From contig NZ_JACYVH010000002.1 in NCBI RefSeq assembly GCF_014842255.1, forward strand, positions 66,538-110,517: 43,980 nucleotides of DNA. The letters run 5' to 3'. This document shows, in pieces, positions 1 to 8,966 of the stretch. A program made the position numbers and the translations under genes. Source of the DNA: Frigoribacterium sp. CFBP 13712 (GTDB taxonomy: Bacteria; Actinomycetota; Actinomycetes; Actinomycetales; Microbacteriaceae). Position 1 is the stretch's first letter. The number at the start of each line of letters is the position of its first letter. The notes under the pieces were generated by a model that was not told where the DNA came from, ran no database searches, and saw only the letters and a list, made by a program, of their open reading frames with translations.

Positions 1-15
1 AGGGAGGCGCGGGTC
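1..15 (+). repeat. Dispersed repeat copy, cut by window edge
   Basis: The window opens with GGGAGGCGCGGGTC, one base off the AGGAGGCGCGG core of the dispersed repeat. It sits immediately downstream of the stop codon of the minus-strand aldo/keto reductase gene, a common place for this repeat. Confidence 0.6.
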
Positions 16-844
16 AGCCGACGTCGTCGGGGTGCGACCCGGTGCGCTGCCCCGACTCGAGGGCGGCGATCGCTTTGAGGTCGGCGTCGTCGAGCTCGAA
101 GCCGAACACGTCGAGGTTCGAGCGGATGCGCGACGCGGTGGCCGACTTGGGGATCACCACGAGTCCCTGCTGCAGGTGCCAGCGGATCACGACCTGCGCG
201 ACGCTCACACCCAGCCGATCGGCGATGCCGAGCAGCACCTCGTCGTCGAGGATCCGCCCGCGGGCGAGCGGCGACCACGCCTCGGTGACGATGCCGTGCG
301 CGTCGCCGAAGGCCCGCAGCTCGCGCTGGGGCAGCCACGGGTGCGCCTCGACCTGGTTCACGACCGGCACGACGTCGGTCTCGCCGAGCAGCCGCTCGAG
401 GTGCGGCACCTGGAAGTTGCTGACGCCGATCGACCGTGCCCGCCCCTCGGAGCGGATGGTCTCGAGGGCCCGATAGGTCTCGACGTACCGGTCGCGGCTC
501 GCCGCGGGCCAGTGGATGAGGTAGAGATCGACGTGGTCGGTCTCGAGCAGGCGGAGGCTTTCGTCGAACGCGCGCAGGGTCTCGTCGTAGCCGTGCTCGG
601 TGTTCCAGACCTTGGTCGTCAGATAGACGTCGTCGCGATCGAGGCCGGAGGCGCGCATCGCCCGCCCGACGCCCGCCTCGTTGCCGTAGAGGGTCGCGGT
701 GTCGATGTGCCGGTAGCCCTCGTCGAGGGCGATGCGGACGACCCTCTCGGCCTCGTCGTCGGCGACCTTGTAGACGCCGAGTCCGAGCTGGGGGATGGTC
801 GTGCCGTCGTTCAGTGCGACGCGGGGGATCTGGATGTCGGGCAT
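14..844 (-). CDS. Aldo/keto reductase, 2,5-diketogluconate reductase-like
   Basis: A 276-residue cytosolic NADPH-dependent oxidoreductase of the aldo/keto reductase superfamily, which reduces aldehydes and ketones. The catalytic tetrad is visible: D48 and Y53 in GYRHIDTATLYGNE, K78 in LTTKVWN and H111 in LYLIHWP. A C-terminal IPKSATASRIRSN stretch is the usual 2'-phosphate-binding loop for NADPH. Length and order match the AKR5-type enzymes that include 2,5-diketo-D-gluconate reductases, but the natural substrate cannot be read from the sequence. The start chosen is the ATG at 844, which gives MPDIQIPRVALNDGTTIPQLG, a typical N-terminus. It lies 32 bases behind the MFS gene on the same strand and is probably co-transcribed with it; a dispersed repeat fills the gap. 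Confidence 0.93.
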   Translation of the reverse strand: MPDIQIPRVALNDGTTIPQLGLGVYKVADDEAERVVRIALDEGYRHIDTATLYGNEAGVGRAMRASGLDRDDVYLTTKVWNTEHGYDETLRAFDESLRLLETDHVDLYLIHWPAASRDRYVETYRALETIRSEGRARSIGVSNFQVPHLERLLGETDVVPVVNQVEAHPWLPQRELRAFGDAHGIVTEAWSPLARGRILDDEVLLGIADRLGVSVAQVVIRWHLQQGLVVIPKSATASRIRSNLDVFGFELDDADLKAIAALESGQRTGSHPDDVG

Positions 845-860
845 GCATCGATCCTGCCAG

Positions 861-880
861 CCCGAGGAGGCGCGGGTCAG
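861..880 (+). repeat. Dispersed AGGAGGCGCGG repeat
   Basis: An exact core at 865-875 inside CCCGAGGAGGCGCGGGTCAG fills nearly all of the gap between the MFS stop codon and the aldo/keto reductase start. Its reading direction is opposite to the two genes. Confidence 0.9.
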
Positions 881-2085
881 CTGGGCTGGATCGCCACCGG
901 CTCGGTGTCGGGCAGCGGGCTGGCGTCGCGACCGCGCAGATCGGGAAGCGACCTGTGGAACGCGATGCCGACGAGCATGCCGACCAGGGCGAAGACGGCG
1001 GCGACGATCAGGCCGCCCTGCCCGCCGATGCGGTCGATGTAGAAACCGGCGATGGCCGAGCCGAGCGCCGAGCCGATCAGCTGGCCGGTGCCGGCCCAGC
1101 CGTAGGCCTCGGCGGTGTCGCTGAACTTGACGCTCGACGAGACGATGGCGAACATGACGGCCAGGGCGGGCGCGATGCCCACGCCGGCGATCAGCAGGGT
1201 GACGCTGAGCGGCCACAGCCCGGTCATGAAGACGGCGAGGGTCATGCCGACGAAGACGATGCCGAGTCGACGGGCGAGGGCCCAGGGGCCGACCGGCACG
1301 TGCCCGAGTGCGAGCCCGCCGACCAGCGAGCCGGCGGCGAAGATCGCCAGTGCGATGCCCGAGTCGGCGCTGCCCTCGCCGAAGAGGGCGACGACACCGG
1401 CCTCGACGGCGGCGCAGGCCCCGATGAGCAGGAACCCGGCGACGGTGGCGAGCAGCACGGTGGGGCGGGCCAGCACCTTGCCGAAGGCCCGCTTGCTGCG
1501 GGGGATGCGGACCCGGCCGACCTCGGGCGAGGCGATGAACCAGATGCCCCCGCCGACGAGGAACGCGGCGGCGAGCCAGATGGCCTCTTGCGTGCCGACC
1601 TGGGTGCCGACGAAGGTCGTGATGACCGGACCCGCCACCCAGATGATCTCCTGTGCCGAGGCGTCGAGCGAGAAGAGCGGGGTGAGCTGGTTCGAGGTGA
1701 CCATCTTGGGGTAGATGGTGCGGACGGCCGGCTGCACCGGCGGCACGCTGAGGCCGGTCACGAACCCGAGCGCCATGAACGCCGGCACGGAGAAGTCGAC
1801 CAGGGTGAAGGTGATCATCGACGCGAAGCAGACGATCAGCGTGAGGGTCAGCACGGGGCGCATGGCCCAGCGGCCCATCCAGCGACTCGTGAGCGGGCCC
1901 GAGATGGCCTGGCCGATGCTCGTCGCGGCCAGGACGAGGCCGGCGGCGGCGTACGAGTGGTGCACGTGCTCGACGTGCAGCAGGAACGCGAGCGACAGCA
2001 TGCCGAACGGGAAGCGCGCGGTCAGCTGGGCCGCGATGATGCGCGAGACGCCGGGCGTCTTCAGCAGGGTCGAATAGGTGCTCAC
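877..2085 (-). CDS. MFS transporter
   Basis: A 402-residue integral membrane protein of the major facilitator superfamily. It has about twelve hydrophobic segments, and a short basic loop (SRWMGRWAMRP) follows the second helix as in the family's signature loop. The N-terminus (MSTYSTLLKTPGVSRIIAAQLTA) is close to that of actinobacterial MFS exporters of unknown substrate. The start is a GTG at 2085. No good ribosome binding site is visible upstream, and TAGACT lies 9 bases before the GTG, so a leaderless or very short leader mRNA is possible. The C-terminus overlaps the dispersed repeat at 861-880. It is transcribed away from the nrd cluster. Substrate is not predictable. Confidence 0.88.
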   Translation of the reverse strand: MSTYSTLLKTPGVSRIIAAQLTARFPFGMLSLAFLLHVEHVHHSYAAAGLVLAATSIGQAISGPLTSRWMGRWAMRPVLTLTLIVCFASMITFTLVDFSVPAFMALGFVTGLSVPPVQPAVRTIYPKMVTSNQLTPLFSLDASAQEIIWVAGPVITTFVGTQVGTQEAIWLAAAFLVGGGIWFIASPEVGRVRIPRSKRAFGKVLARPTVLLATVAGFLLIGACAAVEAGVVALFGEGSADSGIALAIFAAGSLVGGLALGHVPVGPWALARRLGIVFVGMTLAVFMTGLWPLSVTLLIAGVGIAPALAVMFAIVSSSVKFSDTAEAYGWAGTGQLIGSALGSAIAGFYIDRIGGQGGLIVAAVFALVGMLVGIAFHRSLPDLRGRDASPLPDTEPVAIQPS

Positions 2086-2268
2086 GAGGGGACAAGTCTA
2101 CGAGCGGACGGGGTCGTCGCGACACGCCGTCGGCCCGAAGTGGGGACAGCCCGTTTCGAATGTCGGAGGTGGGGAGAAGGATGTGGAGAACTCACCGGAA
2201 ACGGGGACAACACCCGCAGAACTGTTGGCAACTTGTGGGAGACCCTGTGGAAAGTCAGCCGTGTGAGA
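2086..2268. other. Non-coding region between MFS gene and nrd promoter
   Basis: No convincing gene is seen in the first 183 bases of the 330-base gap. The stretch is rich in TGTGGA- and TTGTGGG-like words (near 2180, 2232 and 2246) that resemble DnaA boxes loosely; none matches the 9-base consensus. Confidence 0.4.
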
Positions 2269-2284
2269 GTTACACCCGTGTAAC
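2269..2284. promoter_or_regulatory. Perfect palindrome upstream of nrdH (possible operator)
   Basis: GTTACACCCGTGTAAC is a 7-2-7 perfect inverted repeat. It abuts the first NrdR-type box and lies upstream of the probable promoter. It does not itself fit the NrdR consensus, so a second regulator could bind here. Function is inferred from position only. Confidence 0.45.
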
Positions 2285-2298
2285 ACCGCATCTAGTTG
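2283..2298 (+). promoter_or_regulatory. NrdR box 1
   Basis: ACACCGCATCTAGTTG matches the NrdR consensus ACACWATATATWGTGT in the ACAC, AT and TAGT blocks. It starts 32 bases before the second box, three helical turns, which is the spacing known for NrdR box pairs. NrdR is the nucleotide-sensing repressor of ribonucleotide reductase genes; its own gene is not in this window. Confidence 0.7.
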
Positions 2299-2314
2299 CG
2301 CGTGCCAGTGTCGG

Positions 2315-2330
2315 CCACTAGATGTAGTAT
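2315..2330 (+). promoter_or_regulatory. NrdR box 2 overlapping the nrdH promoter
   Basis: CCACTAGATGTAGTAT is a near-palindrome matching about 12 of 16 consensus positions. It contains the likely -10 (TAGATG at 2319-2324, with TTGCGC 17 bases upstream, or TAGTAT at 2325-2330), so NrdR binding would block the polymerase. Confidence 0.75.
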
Positions 2331-2339
2331 CGAAGAGTC

Positions 2340-2396
2340 GCCACGGGCACTACGCACCGTGGCCCGCGAACCACCAGACCCGGCCTCGAAAGCCGG
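2340..2396 (+). promoter_or_regulatory. Structured 5' leader of nrdHIEF
   Basis: The probable leader holds two small hairpins: GCCACGG (2340-2346) with CCGTGGC (2357-2363), and CCGGC (2380-2384) with GCCGG (2392-2396). No known riboswitch is recognised; they may only stabilise the mRNA. Confidence 0.35.
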
Positions 2397-2415
2397 CCAG
2401 AACACAGGGGATCCC

Positions 2416-2649
2416 ATGGCCATCACCGTCTACACCAAGCCGTCCTGCGTCCAGTGCACGGCCACGTACCGCGCCCTCGACAACAAGGGCATCGAGTACG
2501 ACATCCTCGACGTCACGGCCGACGACGCCGCGCTCGAGACCGTCAAGGCCCTCGGCTACCTGCAGGCCCCCGTGGTCATCGCCGACGACGACCACTGGAG
2601 CGGATTCCGCCCCGACAAGATCGCCGGCCTGGCCGCCCGCATCTCCTGA
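2416..2649 (+). CDS. nrdH: NrdH redoxin
   Basis: A 77-residue glutaredoxin-like protein that acts as the hydrogen donor of class Ib ribonucleotide reductase; in this family it is reduced by thioredoxin reductase. The redox motif is C11-V-Q-C14, directly after the first strand ([10 protein letters not shown]). The C-terminal WSGFRPDKI segment is characteristic of NrdH. The chosen ATG at 2416 follows an AGGGG ribosome binding site; an upstream in-frame extension has no homology and is ignored. It is the first gene of nrdH-nrdI-nrdE-nrdF. Confidence 0.97.
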   Translation: MAITVYTKPSCVQCTATYRALDNKGIEYDILDVTADDAALETVKALGYLQAPVVIADDDHWSGFRPDKIAGLAARIS

Positions 2650-2727
2650 CCCACCCGGGTGCGCCGGGTCGACGTCGTCACGACGGAGCCCGTGCCCACC
2701 CACCGACCACGCAGGAGGGCCTCGGCC

Positions 2728-3144
2728 ATGACGAACCTCGTCTACTTCTCCAGCGTCTCGGGCAACACCCGGCGGTTCGTCGAGAAGCTGGGTGTGCCGG
2801 CGGAGCGGATCCCGCTCTTCCCGTCCGAGCCGGCACTCCACGCCACCGACCCCTACGTCCTCGTCCTGCCCACCTACGGTGGCGGCGAAGGGCGGGGCGC
2901 CGTCCCGAAGCAGGTCATCCGGTTCCTCAACGACGAGGGCAACCGGCGCCTCATCCGAGGCGTGATCGCGGCGGGCAACACCAACTTCGGAGAGGGCTAC
3001 TGCCTGGCCGGCGACATCGTCGCCGCCAAGTGCGAGGTTCCCCTTCTCTACCGTTTCGAGGTCTTCGGAACACCAGACGACGTCAACGCCGTACACACAG
3101 GATTGGAAGAATTTTGGATTCAGCAGTCGATGATCTCGAACTGA
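2728..3144 (+). CDS. nrdI: NrdI flavodoxin-like protein
   Basis: A 138-residue flavodoxin-like protein that supplies the oxidant for assembly of the Mn-tyrosyl radical cofactor of NrdF. The FMN phosphate loop is [14 protein letters not shown] near residues 7-20. Further family motifs are [17 protein letters not shown] and [13 protein letters not shown]. The ATG at 2728 has a strong AGGAGG 9-10 bases upstream. Its last 31 bases overlap the likely start of nrdE, which suggests translational coupling. Confidence 0.96.
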   Translation: MTNLVYFSSVSGNTRRFVEKLGVPAERIPLFPSEPALHATDPYVLVLPTYGGGEGRGAVPKQVIRFLNDEGNRRLIRGVIAAGNTNFGEGYCLAGDIVAAKCEVPLLYRFEVFGTPDDVNAVHTGLEEFWIQQSMISN

Positions 3145-5288
3145 TCGCCGCGCCCGGGCAGGGCCTGGCGGGCACCACCGGGATGGACTACCACGCCCTC
3201 AACGCGATGCTCAACCTCTACGGTCCGTCGGGCGAGATCCAGTTCGACAAAGACCGTGAGGCGGCGAAGCAGTACTTCCTGCAGCACGTCAACCAGAACA
3301 CGGTCTTCTTCCACAACCTGCGCGAGCGTCTCGACTACCTGGTCGAGAACGAGTACTACGAGGCCGCGACCATCGAGCAGTACGACTTCTCGTTCGTCGA
3401 GAAGCTCAACGACCTCGCGTACTCGAAGAAGTTCCGGTTCCAGACGTTCCTCGGCGCGTTCAAGTACTACACGTCGTACACGCTGAAGACGTTCGACGGG
3501 AAGCGCTACCTCGAGCGCTTCGAAGACCGCGTGGTCATGACCGCCCTCGGTCTCGCCCAGGGCGACGAGAAGCTCGCCGTCGACCTCGTCGAGGAGATCA
3601 TCGCGGGTCGATTCCAGCCCGCGACGCCGACGTTCCTCAACACGGCCAAGGCCCAGCGCGGCGAGCTCGTCAGCTGCTTCCTGCTGCGCATCGAAGACAA
3701 CATGGAGTCGATCTCGCGCGGCATCAACTCGTCGCTGCAGCTGTCGAAGCGCGGTGGCGGTGTCGCCCTCTCGCTCTCGAACATCCGCGAGGCCGGCGCG
3801 CCGATCAAGCAGATCGAGAACCAGTCGTCGGGCATCATCCCCGTCATGAAGCTGCTCGAAGACAGCTTCAGCTACGCCAACCAGCTCGGCGCCCGTCAGG
3901 GTGCCGGTGCGGTCTACCTGAGCGCCCACCACCCCGACATCATGCGGTTCCTCGACACGAAGCGCGAGAACGCCGACGAGAAGATCCGCATCAAGACGCT
4001 GTCGCTCGGCGTCGTCGTGCCCGACATCACGTTCGAGCTCGCGAAGAACAACGAAGACATGTACCTCTTCTCGCCGTACGACGTCGAGAAGGTCTACGGG
4101 GTCCCCTTCGGCGACGTCGCGATCAGCGAGAAGTACCGCGAGATGGTCGCCGACTCGCGCATCAAGAAGACGAAGATCAAGGCGCGCGACTTCTTCCAGA
4201 CGATCGCCGAGATCCAGTTCGAGTCGGGCTACCCGTACATCGTGTTCGAAGACACGGTCAACAAGGCGAACCCGATCAAGGGCCGCATCAACATGTCGAA
4301 CCTGTGCTCGGAGATCCTGCAGGTCAACACGCCCACGACGTTCAACGAAGACCTGAGCTACAACGAGATCGGAAAAGACATCTCGTGCAACCTCGGCTCG
4401 ATGAACATCGCGCTGTCGATGGACGCCCCCGACCTCGGCAAGACCGTCGAGACGGCCATCCGCGGTCTCAGCGCGGTCAGCGACATGAGCCACATCGCCT
4501 CGGTCCGCTCGATCGAGGTCGGTAACGACCAGTCGCACGCCATCGGCCTCGGCCAGATGAACCTGCACGGCTACCTCGCCCGTGAGCACGTGCACTACGG
4601 CAGCGAAGAAGCGATCGACTTCACGAACATCTACTTCTACACGGTGCTGTTCCACGCCCTGCGGGCCTCGAACACCATCGCGATCGAACGCGGTGTCACC
4701 TTCGGCGGCTTCGCCGACAGCACCTACGCGTCGGGCGAGTTCTTCGACAAGTACACCGAGCAGGTCTGGGCCCCCTCGACCGCTCGCGGTGCGTCGCTGT
4801 TCGCCGACGCCCAGGTCGCCATCCCCACGCAAGACGACTGGCGTGAGCTGAAGGCCAGCGTCATGGCGCACGGTCTGTACAACCAGAACCTGCAGGCGGT
4901 GCCCCCGACCGGCTCGATCTCGTACATCAACCACTCGACGTCGTCGATCCACCCGATCGCGTCGAAGATCGAGATCCGCAAGGAGGGCAAGCTCGGTCGC
5001 GTGTACTACCCGGCTCCGTTCATGACCAACGAGAACCTCGAGTACTACACCGACGCCTACGAGATCGGCCCCGAGAAGATCATCGACACGTACGCCGCGG
5101 CCACGCAGCACGTCGACCAGGGTCTCTCGCTCACGCTGTTCTTCAAGGACACCGCGTCGACGCGCGACATCAACAAGGCGCAGATCTACGCATGGCGCAA
5201 GGGCATCAAGACGATCTACTACATCCGCCTCCGTCAGCTCGCGCTCGAGGGCACCGAGGTCGACGGCTGCGTCAGCTGCATGCTCTAG
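3114..5288 (+). CDS. nrdE: Class Ib ribonucleotide reductase large subunit
   Basis: The catalytic alpha subunit, which reduces ribonucleoside diphosphates to deoxyribonucleotides in complex with NrdF. Visible motifs are the first redox cysteine C188 ([10 protein letters not shown]), the radical-site region [10 protein letters not shown], the [21 protein letters not shown] loop, the paired tyrosines in TIYYIR, and the C-terminal C-x-x-C in GCVSCML, which NrdH reduces. The start is uncertain. A TTG at 3114, preceded by GGAAGA and lying inside the nrdI end, gives 724 residues, close to actinobacterial NrdE length. An ATG at 3183 ([10 protein letters not shown]) would give 701 residues but has a poor binding site. 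No dispersed repeat interrupts this gene. Confidence 0.96.
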   Translation: MDSAVDDLELIAAPGQGLAGTTGMDYHALNAMLNLYGPSGEIQFDKDREAAKQYFLQHVNQNTVFFHNLRERLDYLVENEYYEAATIEQYDFSFVEKLNDLAYSKKFRFQTFLGAFKYYTSYTLKTFDGKRYLERFEDRVVMTALGLAQGDEKLAVDLVEEIIAGRFQPATPTFLNTAKAQRGELVSCFLLRIEDNMESISRGINSSLQLSKRGGGVALSLSNIREAGAPIKQIENQSSGIIPVMKLLEDSFSYANQLGARQGAGAVYLSAHHPDIMRFLDTKRENADEKIRIKTLSLGVVVPDITFELAKNNEDMYLFSPYDVEKVYGVPFGDVAISEKYREMVADSRIKKTKIKARDFFQTIAEIQFESGYPYIVFEDTVNKANPIKGRINMSNLCSEILQVNTPTTFNEDLSYNEIGKDISCNLGSMNIALSMDAPDLGKTVETAIRGLSAVSDMSHIASVRSIEVGNDQSHAIGLGQMNLHGYLAREHVHYGSEEAIDFTNIYFYTVLFHALRASNTIAIERGVTFGGFADSTYASGEFFDKYTEQVWAPSTARGASLFADAQVAIPTQDDWRELKASVMAHGLYNQNLQAVPPTGSISYINHSTSSIHPIASKIEIRKEGKLGRVYYPAPFMTNENLEYYTDAYEIGPEKIIDTYAAATQHVDQGLSLTLFFKDTASTRDINKAQIYAWRKGIKTIYYIRLRQLALEGTEVDGCVSCML

Positions 5289-5335
5289 AGCCGGTCGCCG
5301 CGTCGCCCCACGGCGGCGCACAGCCTCCGGTCGAC

Positions 5336-5372
5336 GGCGCGGGTCGGGAACGAAACCCGACCCGCGCCTCCT
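5336..5372 (+). terminator. Hairpin built on the dispersed repeat, between nrdE and nrdF
   Basis: A perfect 13-base-pair stem (5336-5348 with 5356-5368) encloses the loop AACGAAA. The right arm contains an exact repeat core (CCGCGCCTCCT, 5362-5372). No T-run follows, so it could act as a partial terminator, an mRNA stabiliser or an attenuator that sets the nrdE/nrdF ratio. Confidence 0.6.
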
Positions 5373-5374
5373 GA

Positions 5375-6406
<1,032 letters not shown>

Positions 6407-6417
6407 CCCCCCCCCGC

Positions 6418-6446
6418 AGGAGGCGCGGCTCGCTCCGAGCCCCGCC
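6418..6446 (+). terminator. First terminator hairpin after nrdF (repeat-based)
   Basis: An exact repeat core at 6418-6428 forms the left side of a stem, GGCGCGGCTCG (6422-6432) with CGAGCCCCGCC (6436-6446), with one mismatch and a three-base loop. Confidence 0.65.
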
Positions 6447-6454
6447 CCGCTCGT

Positions 6455-6493
6455 ACGGCGGGCGATCACGGATCTTCCGTGGTCGCCCGCCGT
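6455..6493 (+). terminator. Second terminator hairpin after nrdF
   Basis: A 17-base-pair stem (6455-6471 with 6477-6493) with a single G-T wobble and loop ATCTT. It is the stronger of two tandem hairpins that end the nrd operon. Confidence 0.75.
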
Positions 6494-6523
6494 CGTCGTC
6501 TCGGTGCCGGGAGACGTCCCCGA

Positions 6524-6529
6524 TAGGGT
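6524..6529 (+). promoter_or_regulatory. -10 box of leaderless gene 6536
   Basis: TAGGGT (TANNNT type) ends 6 bases before the ATG at 6536. No ribosome binding site is present, so transcription probably starts at the ATG. Confidence 0.6.
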
Positions 6530-6535
6530 CTGAGC

Positions 6536-7510
6536 ATGACCACGGGGGAACGAGCACCGATCGATCTGCGCCTCATCATGATCTGCGCCGGCCTCGGGGT
6601 GGCAGCGGTCGCCTTCGGGCTGCTGCCCTGGCTGCTGACCGGGGCACGCCTCCCTCTGCAGAACCTCTGGACGACTCCCGTCGTCGCCCCCGACGGCGTG
6701 ACGGCCGCACCCGATGCCATGCCGGTGTCGTTGCTGCCCTTCAGCCAGTACGCCCTCACGCTCCAGGCGGCACTGCTCGTGACCGGGTCCGCCGTGGCCG
6801 GTCTCGTGGTCCGCGCGACCGGGGTCCGTCATCGACGGGGCACCGTGATCGCGCTCCTCGTCGGCGCGGTCGGCGCTCAGCTCGTCGCGCTCATCCAGAG
6901 CACGACGACCGTCAGAGCGGGGCTGCCCGACAGCCTCGCGTCGGTCGTCTACCTCGCCGCGGTCATCGCCGCCTCGGCCATCGGGATCGCCATCGGAGTC
7001 GTCGTGCTGCTTCTCATCGCGCGGGCCCCGCGCGGGGCGGCGATCGTCGGTCTCAGCGTCGGCGCCGTGGCCGTCGTCGAATGGGGTCACGCGCTCGTCT
7101 ACCCGCCGTTCTCGCTCATCACCGAAGCCGTGCCCGTAGCGGAGGCGGTCCTCCGCTGGTCGCCCGCCGTGCTCGTGGCGGCCGCCGTCGTCTGGGCGGG
7201 GGCGTCCACGCTCGGCCGGGCGGTCGGAGCTGCGGTGTCACTGCTCGCTCTCTGGATCGGACCGGCGGCGATCACCGCGGTCTCGAGCGCCGCGGGCACC
7301 CGCGTGTACGCGAGCTACCCGTTCGAGATGGTCGACATGGCCGGGCAGGTGTTCACCTCGGCGCTCGTCTCGACGGCGGGTTGGAGTCCGGTCGTGCTCG
7401 CCGCCGTGCTGGCGGCTGCCGGCCTGGTCGCGCGTCGCCCGGTGCTGGCGTGGTTGCGCGGCCGCACCGGCCGCACCGGCCGCACCTCCGCCCCGTCCGC
7501 TACGCCATGA
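6536..7510 (+). CDS. Polytopic membrane protein of unknown function
   Basis: A 324-residue protein with about eight hydrophobic segments, roughly at residues 12-33, 62-82, 90-110, 123-150, 156-178, 190-208, 212-230 and 260-285. It has no signal peptide and no catalytic or transporter motif that I recognise. The C-terminus (LRGRTGRTGRTSAPSATP) is a basic tail encoded by a repetitive stretch that runs into the duplicated palindromic element. The mRNA is probably leaderless. It stands alone between the nrd terminators and the convergent kynureninase gene. Reading frame and codon usage look genuine. Confidence 0.82.
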   Translation: MTTGERAPIDLRLIMICAGLGVAAVAFGLLPWLLTGARLPLQNLWTTPVVAPDGVTAAPDAMPVSLLPFSQYALTLQAALLVTGSAVAGLVVRATGVRHRRGTVIALLVGAVGAQLVALIQSTTTVRAGLPDSLASVVYLAAVIAASAIGIAIGVVVLLLIARAPRGAAIVGLSVGAVAVVEWGHALVYPPFSLITEAVPVAEAVLRWSPAVLVAAAVVWAGASTLGRAVGAAVSLLALWIGPAAITAVSSAAGTRVYASYPFEMVDMAGQVFTSALVSTAGWSPVVLAAVLAAAGLVARRPVLAWLRGRTGRTGRTSAPSATP

Positions 7511-7626
7511 ACCGCGTTCGCGAAGATGAACCGCGGTGCGGCCGCACCGCAGCACCGTCTGCGACGCCGTGAAGCGCGTTCGCGAAGATGAACCGCGATA
7601 TACGGCGGTTCATCTTCGCGAACGCG
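7482..7626. repeat. Duplicated palindromic element after gene 6536
   Basis: A 22-base unit (CGCGTTCGCGAAGATGAACC plus GC) occurs at 7513-7534 and again at 7575-7596, 62 bases later; flanking bases are also similar, so the whole unit is a diverged tandem duplication. A third copy is inverted at 7605-7626 and pairs perfectly with the second, a 22-base-pair stem with the 8-base loop GATATACG. Between copies 1 and 2 lies a perfect 18-base palindrome at 7533-7550. It is a strong bidirectional terminator candidate for the convergent genes and may be a mobile or REP-like unit. Confidence 0.8.
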
Positions 7627-7705
7627 GTTCTTCGGCGAGGTGCGTAGCGGCGGGCAGCGCGGCGTCAGGTGACGAAGAGCGCGGCGCGGCGTCAGGCGTC
7701 AGGTG
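7627..7705. repeat. Short GCGTCAGG direct repeats downstream of kynU
   Basis: The rest of the gap holds imperfect direct repeats of GGCGTCAGGTG / GGCGTCAGGCGTCAGGTGTCAGG type. No gene is seen. Confidence 0.45.
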
Positions 7706-8965
7706 TCAGGCGCCGGCGAGCAGCGCGGTGCGGATCGCCGCGACGCCGAGCCGCACCTCGGCGAACGTCGTCGAGAGCGGGGAGAGTCCGATGCGCAGCC
7801 CGTCCGGGTTGCGGAAGTCGGGCACGACTCCCTCCTCCCAGAGCGCAGCCACGACGGCACGGAACGCCGGGTGCCGCACCGTCACGTGACCGCCCCGCGA
7901 CTCGGCTGAGCGCGGCGTCGCGACCTCGACCCCGAGCGGCACCAGCCACGCGTCGACCAGCTCGAAAGCGTAGTCCGTCAGCGCGAGCGACTTGGCGCGG
8001 ATCGCGTCGATGCCCGCCTCCTCGACCAGCTCGAGCATGTCGCCGAGCGGCAGCATGCCGACGATCGGCGGGGTGCCGCTGATGAACCGCCGGATGCCCG
8101 ACGCCGGCGTGTAGCCGTCGGCCATCGCGAACACGTCGGCCGCTCCCATCCACCCCTGGATCGGCTGCTCGAGCGACGGCAGCAGATCGCTCCGCGCGTA
8201 GAGGAACGCCGGCGCTCCGGGCCCGCCGTTCAGGTACTTGTACGTGCAGCCGACGGCCACGTCGACGCCCCATTCGTCGAGCCGCATCGGCACCACGCCG
8301 ACCGAATGGCACAGGTCGAACAGCACCAGCGCGCCCACGTCGTGCACGAATCGCGTGATGGCGGGCATGTCGACCAGGTAGCCCGAACGGTACGACACGT
8401 GGTTGACGAGCACGACGGCGGTGTCCTGCCCGACCACGTCGGCCAGCAGATCGACCGTGACGCCGAGAGCCGGGTCGACGTGCACCCACCGCACGGTGGC
8501 CCCCCGCTCGCGGGCGATGCCCTCGACGACGAAGCGGTCGGTCGGGAACTGGTCGTCGTCGATCACGATCTCGTGCCGATCGGGCCTCGCCGCCAGCATC
8601 GCCCGGATCGCCTTGTAGAGCAGCACCGTCGTCGAGTCGCCCACGACCGTCTGCCCGGCGGCGGCTCCGAGCGCCGCCGCCCCGATGCGGTCGCCGAGCT
8701 CGGTGGGTCGCGCCATCCACTGCTCGTCCCATGAGCGGATCAGCCGGCTGCCCCAGTCGTGCCGCACGAACGACGCGATCCTCTCGGGCGTGACCCGCAG
8801 CGGCCGCCCGAGCGAGTTGCCGTCGAGGTACGAGACGACGTCGCCGTCCGGCGCGAACCGGTCGACGAACCGCGCGAGCGGGTCGGCGGCGTCGAGCTGC
8901 TCGGACGGCAGCTCGGGCGTCGGGGGAGCGGTGGCAGGGCCGGGGGTCGAGGAGGCGCGGGTCAC
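7706..8965 (-). CDS. kynU: Kynureninase
   Basis: A 419-residue PLP enzyme that cleaves kynurenine to anthranilate and alanine in tryptophan breakdown. The PLP lysine is K243 in GCTYKYLNGGPG. The upstream DLCHSVG motif, the GDSTTVLLYKAI phosphate-binding segment and the IQGWMG substrate-site segment all match the family. The start is the GTG at 8965, which overlaps the amidohydrolase stop as GTGA, so the two are translationally coupled. The first codons (VTRASST) are made by a dispersed repeat copy, and residues 1-22 are a low-complexity leader before the conserved protein. No tryptophan dioxygenase or kynurenine monooxygenase gene lies nearby. Confidence 0.95.
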   Translation of the reverse strand: MTRASSTPGPATAPPTPELPSEQLDAADPLARFVDRFAPDGDVVSYLDGNSLGRPLRVTPERIASFVRHDWGSRLIRSWDEQWMARPTELGDRIGAAALGAAAGQTVVGDSTTVLLYKAIRAMLAARPDRHEIVIDDDQFPTDRFVVEGIARERGATVRWVHVDPALGVTVDLLADVVGQDTAVVLVNHVSYRSGYLVDMPAITRFVHDVGALVLFDLCHSVGVVPMRLDEWGVDVAVGCTYKYLNGGPGAPAFLYARSDLLPSLEQPIQGWMGAADVFAMADGYTPASGIRRFISGTPPIVGMLPLGDMLELVEEAGIDAIRAKSLALTDYAFELVDAWLVPLGVEVATPRSAESRGGHVTVRHPAFRAVVAALWEEGVVPDFRNPDGLRIGLSPLSTTFAEVRLGVAAIRTALLAGA

Positions 8966-8966
8966 G
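8948..8966 (+). repeat. Dispersed repeat forming the kynU start
   Basis: CGAGGAGGCGCGGGTCAC carries an exact core at 8950-8960. On the minus strand it provides the kynU GTG and the codons for TRASS. Confidence 0.9.

Noticed and set aside
2140-2260. Cluster of DnaA-box-like words, possible origin or DnaA control of nrd
   Set aside because: Only 7-8 of 9 bases match at best, no AT-rich unwinding region or dnaA/dnaN genes are nearby. DnaA control of nrd remains an untested idea.
2336-2415. Riboswitch (for example cobalamin) in the nrdH leader
   Set aside because: The leader is only about 80 bases with two small hairpins and has no B12-box-like sequence; class Ib enzymes do not use cobalamin.
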